In this document: positions 54,541 to 64,000 of the stretch, in pieces
How the letters are laid out: every line of letters starts with the position of its first letter
How positions within the stretch are numbered: the stretch's first letter is position 1
DNA from: Botryococcus braunii
Lineage: Eukaryota; Chlorophyta; Trebouxiophyceae
Reading direction: 5' to 3'
Length of the DNA: 64,000 bases
NCBI GenBank assembly: GCA_002005505.1
Contig: KV908338.1
Location: 819,159 to 883,158, forward strand
Translations under genes and position numbers: made by a program
The notes under the pieces: generated by a model
Told to the model about the DNA's origin: nothing
Database searches by the model: none
The model's input: the letters and a program-made list of their open reading frames with translations, nothing else

Positions 54541-56166
54541 TAGACCTGCCAAGGAGGCATCCGTGTGCACCTCAAACGGCTTAGTGAAATCCGGGAAAGC
54601 TAAGCACGGAGCTTGAGTCAAAGCCTGCTTAATAGCATCAAAGGCTTGCTGACACGAGCTCTTCCAGTCCCAAAGGACACCCTTGCGAGTCATGCCATGC
54701 AGGGGCATGGCCAGCCTTGCAAAGTCCTTAATGAACTTACGGAAGTATGTTGCCAATCCAAGAAAGGATCGCAACTCCGGTAAGCACGTCGGCTTAGGCC
54801 AATTGTAGACTGCAGCAGTCTTGCGTGGATCAACCTTCACGCCCTCAGAAGAGACAATATGGCCCAAGTAAGCCACTTCAGACTTAGCGAAGGAGCACTT
54901 CTTCATGTTTGCATAGAGCTGATGCTCTCGAAGAAGCTCCAACACTTGCCGCAAATGCTGGCAATGCTCCTCTGGTGTCTTACTGTAGATGAGGATGTCA
55001 TCCAAGTACACCAGGACAAACTTATGCAGATACGGCCGGAATATTGTATTCATTGCCGTCTGAAAAGTTGCGGGCGCGTTCGTCAATCCGAACGGCAAGA
55101 CACGCCAGTGAAACAATCCGTCGGGTGTACGAAAGGCAGTCTTAGGTACATCCTCGTCGGATATCCGGATCTGATGGTACCCTGATGTCAAGTCCAGACT
55201 TGTAAACAAGGTCGCACCTTGAAGCTGATCCAGTGCATCATCAATGCGTGGCATTGGGTACTTGTTCTTGACCGTGAGTTTGTTCAGTGCGCGATAATCT
55301 ATGACCATCCGCAAACCCCCGTCCTTCTTCTGGACAAACAGGATCGGTGCACCGTAAGGAGAAGTCGAAGGTTCTATGAACTTCTTCTCTAGGAGCAGCT
55401 TCACCTGCCTCTCAGCTTCCATCACCTCCGAACGAGACAGTCGGTAGAAGGGTCGTGATGGAGGCTTCGCGTGTGGATCAATCAGAGGGATTGTGTGAGA
55501 AACCCCAGGACGGTCAGGGGGAAGCCCTGCCACGTCTTCAGGGAAGACATCTGCAAACTCTTGTAGCAAAGAGTGCACACTCACAGGTACTTCCACAAGC
55601 GATGCTTCAGAAGACAGCAATTGCGTTACAGATGATAAGAACGTTTTACACCCCGCGCGCGCAAGACGCTTGGCCTGTACCATCGTTATGACTAACTTCT
55701 TTACATCTGTACAATCAGAGTCAGTCATGACGATGTTGTCCTTACATCGTAACCGAAAGGGTTTACCCTTCCTAGTGTACCCAGTGACACATTTGTCATC
55801 GAAGTTCACACTTGCACGAGCTCTGGTCAACCATTGCTGCCCTAACAACACATCCCACTCACAGGAGTGAACATGCATCACTGTACAAGTTACAGCAGCA
55901 AAACGGTAACCCTGGATCGTCACAGAGATTGTAACATGCCCAAGATGATCAACTTCCAGGCCATTGGCCATTTGCAACACTGCCTTCTCCGTGGGTGACT
56001 CTATTTGTAGACCAAGTCGATCCGCGAGCGCTGCACTGATGATGTTGCAGCTAGCTCCAGAGTCAGCCAATACCTGGCAGTGCACGCCTTGCACCTGGCC
56101 ACCAAAAATCATAGTCAGCTTTTGCACCTCAGCATCTGGGTGGAAAGCATTAGCTATAATCTGCAT
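54541..56166 (-). pseudogene. pol: Element J pol, N-terminal part (protease, RT)
   Basis: First part of J Pol up to the K insertion. ATG 56164-56166 opens MQIIANAFHP; protease DSGASCN follows at D36, so J lacks the long pre-protease domain of D, G, K and L. RT has YLDD at 387-390 and runs into RNase H (HTDASLAGLGA). Residues past 54541 in this open frame come from K's LTR. The ORF is in the same frame as gag, 42 bases after its TGA. Confidence 0.9.
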
Positions 56167-56208
56167 TGGACTTACATCAGCCCCCGCTTGGTCTGAAGGC
56201 CCATACCT

Positions 56209-57653
56209 TCAGGAAGCAGGTGCCTTGCCCTTGCCCTTGTCGTGGGCATCAGGCTTCTTGCAGAACTTGGCCGTGTGGCCCAGTTCCCCGCACTTGTAGC
56301 AGCGGCCTTCGCGCTTCATCCTCGCTGCATACGCGTTGGGCTGCGTGCCCGAAGGCCCAGCACCAGATCCATTCGAGCCCGGAGGCTTCCCAAAGGCAGC
56401 GCGCTTAGGAGGTGGAATAGCATCCCCGTCTGCCAGGCGCTTGCCCTTGATCAAGGCCTTCAGCTCCTGAGTCTCCTTCTCGCTCGCTGCACCCGGCAAC
56501 ATACGCAAGAAGGATTCAGCTTCCTTGGCAGCTTGAACAACAATGTCAAGGTTACCAAGCTCGTTACGAACGAGTGAATCTCTTGTTAAAACCTCCAAAA
56601 TGTTCGGTTTTAACCCCGCCCTAAAGTAGGCACACGCTTCAGGGCCCGAGATAGGATACTTGACAGCTTCAACCATGATAGCACGAAACATAGCATGGTA
56701 AGCTGCCACGGACTTAGTCTGCCTCAATCGCGCCAACCGTGGACGCACAGTATTTTCTACTTCCACTTCAACAAAATGAGCGAGAAGAGAAGTCTTGAAA
56801 ACGGCAAAGTCCTTCACATCCTTTCCCTGAACAGAAAGGGACCTTTTAAGGAGCGCCCATTCCTTAGCGGCTCGGCCAGTAAGGCAAAGGGACGCGTGGG
56901 ACACTAATTCATCATCACGAAGGCCCAAAATACACGAATAATCGTCAAATTGACCGAGCCAAGTGATTATGTCAGTCCCCTCCTTTTCCCCATTAAACAA
57001 CGGAGCCGGTGGGCGCCGAAAGGGCCCACGTGAAGGTTCAGTTGTTCTCTTCGCATTGAATTCTGAATTCAACACGTCAACGGAAGGACCAGAAGTGGGG
57101 TGCCCACCTGCAACGCGTTGAGTCAGCACCGCAACTTCGGCCTCAACATATCCACGCGATCCTCCGTACGACCCACGGAAGAATCCGTATCGAGCTCGGC
57201 AGCGATGAAGTACAACTGCCAAACTCTCGTTTCGTATTCCAGTTTCGCCGTCGCGAGCCTCTGCATTTCGGCAAAATGCGCAACCGAGTCGAAACCCGGC
57301 TTAAAGCCGCCCTCTCCAGTTACCTGGAGGTGCAGCTGCGTCGACAGCTTCGCTAAGTGAACCTCGACCGGCTCAAGCTTCTCGAAATAGTCACCGATTT
57401 CACGAACCAGTTGCTGCGTAGCGATCTCGGCACTAGGAAGTGCTTGGATCTCCACGAGCTTCTGTTTCGTGAAAGCGCGACAATTTTCGTAGCTCAAGCC
57501 GTTCGAAAGGTCCGGGACTCGGGGATTTTTCCTGGCCCAAGTGGGCCACGAGTCGTCCCAAACCGTCCCAATAGCACACCTCCTCGTAGGAGGCACGGTT
57601 ACAAATGTATTTCGCAACCCCTGCGGCACTTCGACAAGTGTCCGGAGTGCCAT
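56209..57653 (-). pseudogene. gag: Element J Gag with frameshift
   Basis: First in-frame ATG is 57651-57653 (MALRTLVEVPQG). The N-terminal frame runs to about 57150 (SSVGRTEDRVD), then the coding sense moves to another frame (VEAEVAVLTQRVAGG), consistent with a one-base indel. The second frame has the gag core (FNGEKEGTDIITWLGQFDDY; LTGRAAKEWALL) and the knuckle CYKCGELGHTAKFC, ending TGA at 56209. The long N-terminal extension has no family I recognise. Confidence 0.85.
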
Positions 57654-57741
57654 CGCAAACCCCAGGTTTACGACCACGGACCCCAGGTCCGTAAAACACA
57701 CAAGATACACGAGAAATCGAAAACCCCAGGTTTTAGAATTC

Positions 57742-57753
57742 TCGCCGATACCA
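57742..57753 (-). promoter_or_regulatory. Element J primer binding site
   Basis: TGGTATCGGCGA on the minus strand, two bases from the LTR. Confidence 0.85.
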
Positions 57754-57755
57754 AA

Positions 57756-57944
57756 TGTAGTATCTTGCTTGTCTCAAGTTCGTGTGAGAATGACCTCACA
57801 CAGGTGCGACCCGTCTGATAGCACCCCGCCAGCCAAGCTGGCCAGATTACGTAATGAGGTCATCGTACCCCGCTCTCCGATCACGCGCTATCGGCTCGAT
57901 GCCGATCGGCTCCCTAACGGACCCTTCGCACTCGGAACGTTACA
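57756..57944 (-). repeat. Element J 5' LTR
   Basis: 189 bp, apparently identical to 31209-31397. Confidence 0.95.
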
Positions 57945-57949
57945 CGTCC

Positions 57950-58970
57950 CTCCTACCAGAAATTGCTTTGCTGTGTGTTTCTGATCCCACAGTTGCTAAA
58001 CTTGTGGAAGAAGGTGTTTTGGTGATGAGAGACACTGTACCTTATTCGGTGCAGTCAGGTAGAGTGTATGTCCCTGATGCATTACGAGAGAAGGTACAGA
58101 GAGAGTGTCATGCCACCTCCTTTTCTGGCCATCTTGGGATTAACAAGATGTATGAATTAGTGTGCAGGGAATTTTGGTGGCCACGTCTCAGCTCATCAGT
58201 CAGGGACTTTTGCAGGTCTTGTGACACCTGCCAGCGCAATAAGGGGACTGGAGCCGTACCTTATGGTCTACTTCAGCCACTGCCTATTCCGGATGGACCT
58301 TGGCAGAGCATTTCCCTTGACTTAGTGACTGATTTACCTGTCTGCTGTGGTTTTGACTCTATTGTGGTATTTGTTGATAGGTTTTTTAAGTTGTGTGTCT
58401 TGGCTGCATGCACTAAAACCATCACTGCACCTCAACTTGCACAACTGTTTGTTGACAGGGTCTTTGTGAGATTTGGAATGCCTACCTCCATTGTGAGTGA
58501 TAGAGATCCAAGGTTCACTAGCCATTTTTGGAAGGCCATTGTGAAAATATTGGGTGGGGGACCAGGTGTTGTTGGCTGCAAGGAAAAACCAGCTTTCACC
58601 TGGGCTCTCGTCAAAGTTATCAGCTAAGTATTTTGGGCCCTTTACTATTGCTGCAGCAGTTGGTTCTCGAGCTTTTAGACTCGTCTTGCCTGAGACTGTA
58701 AATATTCATCCTGTGTTTCATGTTTCCCAGCTGAAGCCTTATGTGTCTTCATCTATACCAGTTACTGTTACTTCACCACCTCCTTTGTATGCAGACAAGC
58801 GTAGCGGCGTATATGAAGTGGAGGCCATCATAGCTAAGAAGAAAGTTGGAAAGTCTTGGTACTACTTAGTCAAATGGAGAGGCTACGATGAGACTGAGAA
58901 TACTTGGGAGCCTCTTGCCCATGTTCGCCATCTGGCTGATGACGTGGCAGCTGCCCCAGTCCTTTCTTAA
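57950..58970 (+). pseudogene. pol: Element B pol segment 5 (integrase, internally deleted, and chromodomain)
   Basis: Resumes B after J with PEIALLCVSDPTVAKLVEEG. The HHCC finger and the first two integrase aspartates (SLDLVTDLP, SDRDPRF) are present to about 58551. The next region of C (AYHP to HPFKV, with the catalytic Glu) is deleted, and the sequence rejoins in another frame at [11 protein letters not shown], then the chromodomain (YEVEAIIAKKKVGKSWYYLVKW...WEPLAHV) to TAA at 58968-58970. The integrase cannot be catalytic. Confidence 0.9.
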
Positions 58971-59712
58971 GTCCCACTTGCGGGCATCCCTTGATTAAGC
59001 CGTTTCCGGCTTGCGACTTTTCCAGCCACTTGCGGCTGATGACCCTTGGAGCTTCAACACCAGCCAGCTTGGATCTGGGAGGGAGGGAGGGTGGAAGGGT
59101 CTGGGAGGGGGATTCGTGAATTGGGACTTGCATGCATGTCTCTTGGTTATCTGTTTTGCATGGGTTATGTTTCCTTACCCACGGCTCCACTTTGTGATGC
59201 ACTTGCTGTTGCAGTGTAGCTGCAAATTGTAGTTCTGTGTCTGCATGACTTGCTTGGTATCTTACCCATGAGATACACCATGTGGTAGTTAGTCGTGTGT
59301 AGCTTGCTGCTCTAGACGATATGCCTTATGCCTTTAGTTGGAAAGCCACCTCAAGCGAAGGTTACACTGCAGTGCAGGGTAACTGGACCTAAGGTTTGGA
59401 CAAGTGCTAGTCTAATGACTCAACCTAATTGTTTCATCACTGGTGTGAGTGCTGTCTAGGGAGTTCGTCCCCTAAGTTAGAGGATCCGCCTTGCAGACGA
59501 TAGTCCTTAGAATGTTAAGGTATTCGGGCATTGAGCAGATGAGTCCCTCGTCTGTGTCGTGCTAACTTGCTTTGTGGACTTCATCCTCTGACTTGCTGGT
59601 TTGGTAACTATAGGAGGTGTGATTATCTATAGTTGCAGTAAGCAGGGTTCGTGATGCCCCTGTCTTACGTTTGTGGCCCCATTGCCATAAACAACATCTC
59701 ATAGCTTATGCC
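58971..59712 (+). other. Element B 3' untranslated region
   Basis: Noncoding; closely matches the 3' region of C (10519-11254), which suggests constraint or recent common origin. Confidence 0.75.
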
Positions 59713-59725
59713 AAGGGGGAGGGCA
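59713..59725 (+). promoter_or_regulatory. Element B polypurine tract
   Basis: AAGGGGGAGGGCA directly before the 3' LTR. Confidence 0.8.
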
Positions 59726-59983
59726 TGTAGCATTTCCTAGGGTATAATGCTCTAGTATGGTCCTTGGCATTGCTCTTTGACTTGCCATGTGATCTGGATT
59801 CGCAGTACAACCTCGCTCAAGTAGTTCGCTCGGTTGCCCGACTACGCGTCTGTGGCAATACAGTATAATTCAATCCACCCTGGGTTTAAGAGTACGCTTG
59901 CGAATCAATCATGTAACACTCCGTTGCACACCACGAACGTCTCACTGTCTCATAAAAACCTCTTCCGCTTAGTTAACGCTACA
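59726..59983 (+). repeat. Element B 3' LTR
   Basis: 258 bp, TGTAGCATTTCC to AACGCTACA, followed by the duplication ATATA. Confidence 0.95.
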
Positions 59984-59988
59984 ATATA

Positions 59989-61508
59989 TATATGTGTGTA
60001 GAAAGAATTGTATACAGGTGAACGTGTACAGGTTCTTTCTGTACATAGATGTATACACCATATGCAACACGTGATATATTGTGGTAATGTATTCAAGTGC
60101 ATATATACGGTAAGTAGTGTAAATACTATTTAGTACTAAGTGCATACTGCAGTTATCCTATAATATACTGTACACACTATACACATATGGTTTATATACC
60201 ATAGAGTGTATACTAAAGCGTTTATCATAATATATATCTTTGTATACACGTCTGCGGAAGGACAAATGATGTGGTACCAGCTAGGACGGCCTCGAAGGAG
60301 GCTCACTTACTTTTGTATGCAAAAAAGATTCTAATATGTATAAATATATATTTATGTACAAATGCTGTAATGACCCCGTTGTCATCATAAGTAAATTTAA
60401 AGTTCGCACCACCTACTGCAGTGCAATCGCGAGGTCCCAAGAGCAAAATGTCATTCATCTCGGGCTCAAGCTTGTGCCAACGGTATCAGAGCTTGCAAGT
60501 GGAGCTCTGCAGCATCGACGTTGGATCCTGACTCATTCATTTCCCGAGATGGATGACATTGCATCCTCACTCCTGAGATAAATTATCATTGATCATCGTC
60601 ATGACGCAGCTGCATCAATACGCCAAATGACAAGGCAATCGAGCATGCCTCCTATACGCCTATAGGATGCATCTTATTGCACGCTGGGTTGGCAAGTCGC
60701 TTCAGGACGATGCGTCCATGTGGCTTCTTGATCAACAAGCCATATTCGCTCTTCAGAAACCTCTCTCTCCGCATCGCAGTTCATTGCATTCAAGCAGGAA
60801 TACGATGTGTGTAACGCGCGGAATGCGTCCCCGTCCGAACCGAGTTCATATACGAGGTGTAATTCGATCACGTACGTCCGATCACGTGCAGCGCCTCTTC
60901 TAGGTTTCGATTCCGATCTGAAACCACTTTGGCAGGGCACGCCAGGCGAAGGTCCTGGGTTCGATTCCGCTGAGCGCTACAATGTGTGTGTCTGTCGTGT
61001 ACACAAAGTTGACCGGGGGGCTGCTTGCCTTGTGACCTGCCCACAGTTGCCGTGTGCGTGTCCCCAAAAGAGCTCGAGCTCTGGAAAAGTCCCAAAGCCT
61101 GCTTAAAACTTAGGCCTAGGCTCCTAGGAGAGGTATGTACACATTTACAGGTGCACGTGCGTATATATGTACAGGGGGTGCACATACACGCATATATGTA
61201 TGCATGGACACGCACGTCCACGTACGTGCCTTAGTTGCAACCAGGGAACTAGGTGAACAGGCAGGAAACATGTGCAACAGTCTTACAAACACGCCTATGT
61301 CAGGCTACATAATGTATTTTGAAGCTACATCATGTACAGGTACATGTCATTTCAGGCTACATCCTGTGCATGTACATGACAAACGTGTGTGAGGACTAAC
61401 CCTTCCAATATTGTAACGGATTAATCATGATGCATAAAGCCACTGCAGTCAACGAGCCATCCATGGCAACCAGCCAGCCGGCCGTATGGTCGCTATATAT
61501 GTACATAT
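59989..61508. other. Right host flank, AT-rich, no gene seen
   Basis: The first 350 bp are rich in TATAC and ATATAT runs. An imperfect inverted repeat (60449-60464 with 60543-60558, 15 of 16 pairs) encloses a stretch containing CGGTATCAGAGC at 60481. A perfect pol III B-box-like sequence GGTTCGATTCC lies at 60958-60968 without a foldable tRNA around it. No protein-coding gene is supported. Confidence 0.5.
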
Positions 61509-61564
61509 GTTCAAGGGCATTGCGACTACATGCACATGTGCATGTAGTCGCAATGCCCTTGAAC
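61509..61564. repeat. 56-bp perfect spacerless palindrome
   Basis: Arms of 28 bp, starting GTTCAAGGGCATTGCGACTA, are exact reverse complements meeting at TGCACA/TGTGCA with no spacer. The symmetry ends at 61508 and 61565. It could extrude a cruciform or fold as an RNA hairpin. Confidence 0.9.
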
Positions 61565-62453
61565 TACTGCTTGTGGCGATAGTGGCAACCAGCTGAATCA
61601 TGAGATAACCAGTCCGTGGCAGAATCATTTGGTTGTCGACAAAGTTGTCGTGGCAAAGTACGTGTACCTTCCTTTGCTGCAAATCCCTTACTAGCGCGCA
61701 TCTGTAGAGCGAGTTATTCCACAGTGTCTTTACCTCCGATTCCTAGCAATTGCATGGAAGCTAGCAAGGTCATCCCAGTATTAGTAAGTATTATTGACAC
61801 TTCAGCATGAAGGAGGTGGGGTCTATCAAGCGACTAATGGCCCTCCGGTAGACAACTCCAGACCTCCTATGCTTTTCCAAATCAAAGCGATAGTACTCAA
61901 GCCAGAGCTCCTCGTCTTCTTCACCAAACGTGTCCACACCAGCCTGCAAGAACAAGTTCCCTTCAGGAGTTCATGATCAGGTAGCTTAAGGTCTCAGTCG
62001 GGCTCCCGAGAGCCCTCCTTGATCAACTCATGACTTCAGACAGTGCATATTTGGCCTGAAAAGCAACGATACAAGACGATATAGGTAGATAGCCGTAAGA
62101 CAGGACACCTCGAAGCCACTCGGACATCTCAAGCGATTTGAAACCAATTGGAAGAAAGAAATCAGGCATATGTTTAGCAACGGTACAATCTTTTGGACTT
62201 GCAAGCTCCACAGCAATCGCCAGGGCGATTTTGGAGGAACGCAATACACAGCATGCAAGCCCAAAAAGGCAGCTGAAACTGTACCGGTTTTCTTGCGTAC
62301 CCAAATGACAATCACGAATCGGTGCTCTTCTGCAGCGAACCCCGACAATTCAGGCACACCACAGTGAAAATCACAAATCAAAACTGAGGAAATTATGCAT
62401 CCCCAATGGATTTACTAGTGGTCGGTCAACATGTGTGTAAACAGATCACCCTA

Positions 62454-62530
62454 TACAGTACTGTACTGCCGTTACCCCTACAGTACTGTACTGCCGTTAC
62501 CCCTACAGTACTGTACTGCTGTATTATGCT
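62454..62530. repeat. 25-bp tandem repeat
   Basis: Unit TACAGTACTGTACTGCCGTT plus ACCCC, two full copies (62454-62503) and a third diverged partial copy. Each unit contains the palindrome CAGTACTG. Confidence 0.85.
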
Positions 62531-63020
62531 GCAGTACTGTATTTTCTTGGTGGAAGTTATAAATAATTGCAACGTATTTGCTGGTGCGGTCTACATACGG
62601 CAGTACACTACGCTAGAAAGCACTAAAGCTGCGCGAGCCGCAAGGACAGGGCGACCACTAACCGTTGACGCGGATATGGGTGGATGAAGCAGGTGCCATG
62701 GCCAGCACGACCAAATTTCAAATGGCCAAGGGGTCACTCTGAGCCATATTAAAACCACTCCAACTACGACGATACGTGCCCCATAAGCCATAGCCACGTC
62801 GATAATGAAGTTCATTTGACATCAGGAAAAGCAAAACTGTAGAGCAACCAGCTTACAAATCGAGGAATGGGCCAGTGACCCATGTGCCCCCACATGGACG
62901 TGACACCCGTACACGTGTCCCACATCAATGTTTTAAAGAGCAATGAACAACTGGATCCCAAAGAAATTTTGAGAAGTCAGATTTGCAACTCACCCGCACC
63001 CTCTGCAGACCACCAGCATG

Positions 63021-63043
63021 AGGGAGGGAGGGAGGAGGGAGGG
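63021..63043. repeat. GGGA-rich purine tract
   Basis: AGGGAGGG units with several G triplets; possible G-quadruplex former. Confidence 0.7.
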
Positions 63044-63240
63044 ATACCTTAAAACATGTTCAGCACGGTGAAACAACCGAGACACTCCAATCCAATCCAA
63101 TGGGAAGAAAACCAAAAAAAGGAAAGGTTCAGGGAATCTCACGGTTATGTCTTATCGAGGTGAGATAATTATGTGTGGAGGGGGTGGTGGCGGGAATAAA
63201 CTGTCGTGATTGCATTCGTGTTTAGAACCCAAAAGCTCAC

Positions 63241-63453
63241 CTCCAGCACACGGCATCTCTCGGCATCTGTCAGGAAACCCGGCTGCGAGCTGTCAAGCTC
63301 CAGCGCTGCATGGTACAGTGAGCCGCCGGGAGAAGGGCACGTCAGCAACTTCCACAGCAGCTGCTTCGCAGCTTCAGCTCCTTGGCTATCAAACACAGCT
63401 CGCAGGACCTTCCCAGCGACCTCCCCCATGCCTCCCTGTGCAACCCCCATCAT
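63241..63453 (-). CDS. Possible first coding exon of a host gene
   Basis: ATG 63451-63453 opens 71 codons (MMGVAQGGMGEVAGKVLRAV...) that end at CTGGAG followed by GTGAGC, a canonical 5' splice donor in phase 0. An in-frame TGA stands just upstream of the ATG. The predicted peptide is a plausible amphipathic helical sequence rich in Ala, Leu and Glu, unlike the surrounding chance frames. I recognise no family. Further exons would lie to the left; TTGCTTTTCAG at about 62062 on the minus strand is a good acceptor followed by a short open stretch, but linkage is unproven. Confidence 0.3.
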
Positions 63454-63572
63454 GGTTCAGCTGGTTTCCAGGACGAAGAAATCCTTGACTCAATCCAAAT
63501 TTGACTCATTTCAATGTCAGCACGAATCTGGGCTAGCCGAGCGCTTGCATCCAGTACGGGCGTGACTAGTCA

Positions 63573-64000
63573 CATACAGACAAAGCATCACACACCGGTG
63601 TGCATGATATACACATGAGCGCATCAGATACAGGTGCGTATCACACACAGGCGCATCACATACACGAGAATGCATCACATACAGGCGTGCATCACATTCT
63701 GGAGTGCTGCACATTCCGTTGCTCATCACTTACACACACCGGCTCACAACACATACACATGAGTGCATCACATTCAGGCACAATTCACGCGCAGGCGCGC
63801 ATCACACACACAGGAGTGCATCACAGTCAGGCACAAATAACGTATAGGCGCACACCTCATACACAGGAGTGCATCAAATGCAGGCATGCACCACACCCCG
63901 GCAACCATCACATACACAGGAATGCTTCCAGATACAGGCGCGCATTGAATACCGGCACATGCAGGCGTGCATATCACACAGGCACACATCACATCAAGTG
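63573..64000. repeat. Degenerate CATCACATACAGGCG minisatellite
   Basis: Many imperfect short units of about 15-22 bp built from CATCACA, CACAGG and GCG blocks (for example TGCATCACATACAGGCG) continue to the window edge. Both strands give spurious ORFs. Confidence 0.85.

Larger units (their letters stand above)
31209..57944 (-). mobile_element. Element J: Ty3/gypsy chromovirus split by G and K
   Basis: Two 189-bp LTRs (31209-31397 and 57756-57944) look identical, with the duplication CGTCC (31204-31208 and 57945-57949). Removing G and K leaves about 6.14 kb. Gag has a frameshift near 57150; Pol reads through once K is excised conceptually. Gag and pol lie in one frame separated by a UGA. Confidence 0.95.
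8746..59983 (+). mobile_element. Element B: Ty3/gypsy chromovirus, outer host of the nest
   Basis: LTRs at 8746-9006 (261 bp) and 59726-59983 (258 bp) are flanked by ATATA (8741-8745 and 59984-59988). The 3-bp length difference is a CTT-type indel (ACTCCTTCGTTG versus ACTCCGTTG). Removing C, D, E and J with their duplicated 5-mers leaves about 5.36 kb of native element, and the pol reading picks up across each junction. B is defective: two gag deletions, a 2-nt deletion in RT and a deletion across the catalytic Glu of integrase. Its LTRs are nonetheless nearly identical, so it probably inserted already defective and was mobilised in trans. Confidence 0.95.

Noticed and set aside
60930..60985. 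tRNA gene around GGTTCGATTCC
   Set aside because: The T-stem arms do not pair (CTGGG against CCGCT) and no acceptor or anticodon arm can be found.
62023..62304. 93-codon minus-strand frame as a host gene
   Set aside because: No recognised family, overlapping frames of similar length, and only isolated acceptor-like AG sites.
63573..64000. CRISPR-like array of CATCACA repeats
   Set aside because: The units are imperfect and tandem without unique spacers, in a eukaryotic context; it is a minisatellite.

Overview
The window comes from a large, repeat-rich eukaryotic nuclear genome. It carries both Ty1/copia and Ty3/gypsy LTR retrotransposons. The Ty3/gypsy elements with a legible integrase C-terminus end in chromodomains, the chromovirus type. 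A copia leader encodes a histone H3-like tail. A green-lineage host (alga or plant) fits best, but the species cannot be fixed from the sequence. No prokaryotic gene organisation is present.

Layout: 1-508 is host flank, 509-59988 is one nest of nine LTR retrotransposons, and 59989-64000 is host flank. Every element has paired LTRs and a perfect 5-bp target-site duplication (TSD), so the insertion order can be read. Element A (copia, minus, 514-8728) lies 17 bp left of element B. Element B (gypsy, plus, 8746-59983) is the outer host of the rest. Inside B are C (gypsy, minus, 10251-16569, a sibling of B), D (gypsy, plus, 17085-23600), E (copia, plus, 24158-30443) and J (gypsy, minus, 31209-57944). 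Inside J are G (gypsy, plus, 31804-38673) and K (gypsy, minus, 40823-54535). Inside K is L (gypsy, minus, 42119-48377). The deepest path, B-J-K-L, is four levels. LTR pairs are almost identical, so the whole stack looks recent.

Coding state: G is complete (gag plus a full pol with chromodomain and identical LTRs). K has a full pol but a frameshifted gag. C and D each have a complete pol apart from one stop codon. A is split by a frameshift at the start of integrase. E has an open 1522-aa gag-pol lacking the second half of the integrase core. B lacks parts of gag and of integrase. L lacks the end of integrase. J is split by two insertions and a gag frameshift.

Themes: eight elements from both superfamilies use the same primer binding site, TGGTATCGGCGA. 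E instead has a site complementary to the anticodon arm of initiator tRNA-Met. D, G, K and L start pol within four bases of the gag stop, and their Pol proteins carry a shared 140-155 residue domain ahead of protease. E's leader has a small ORF beginning with an H3-tail-like peptide. The right flank holds a possible host exon, a 56-bp perfect palindrome and a degenerate minisatellite.
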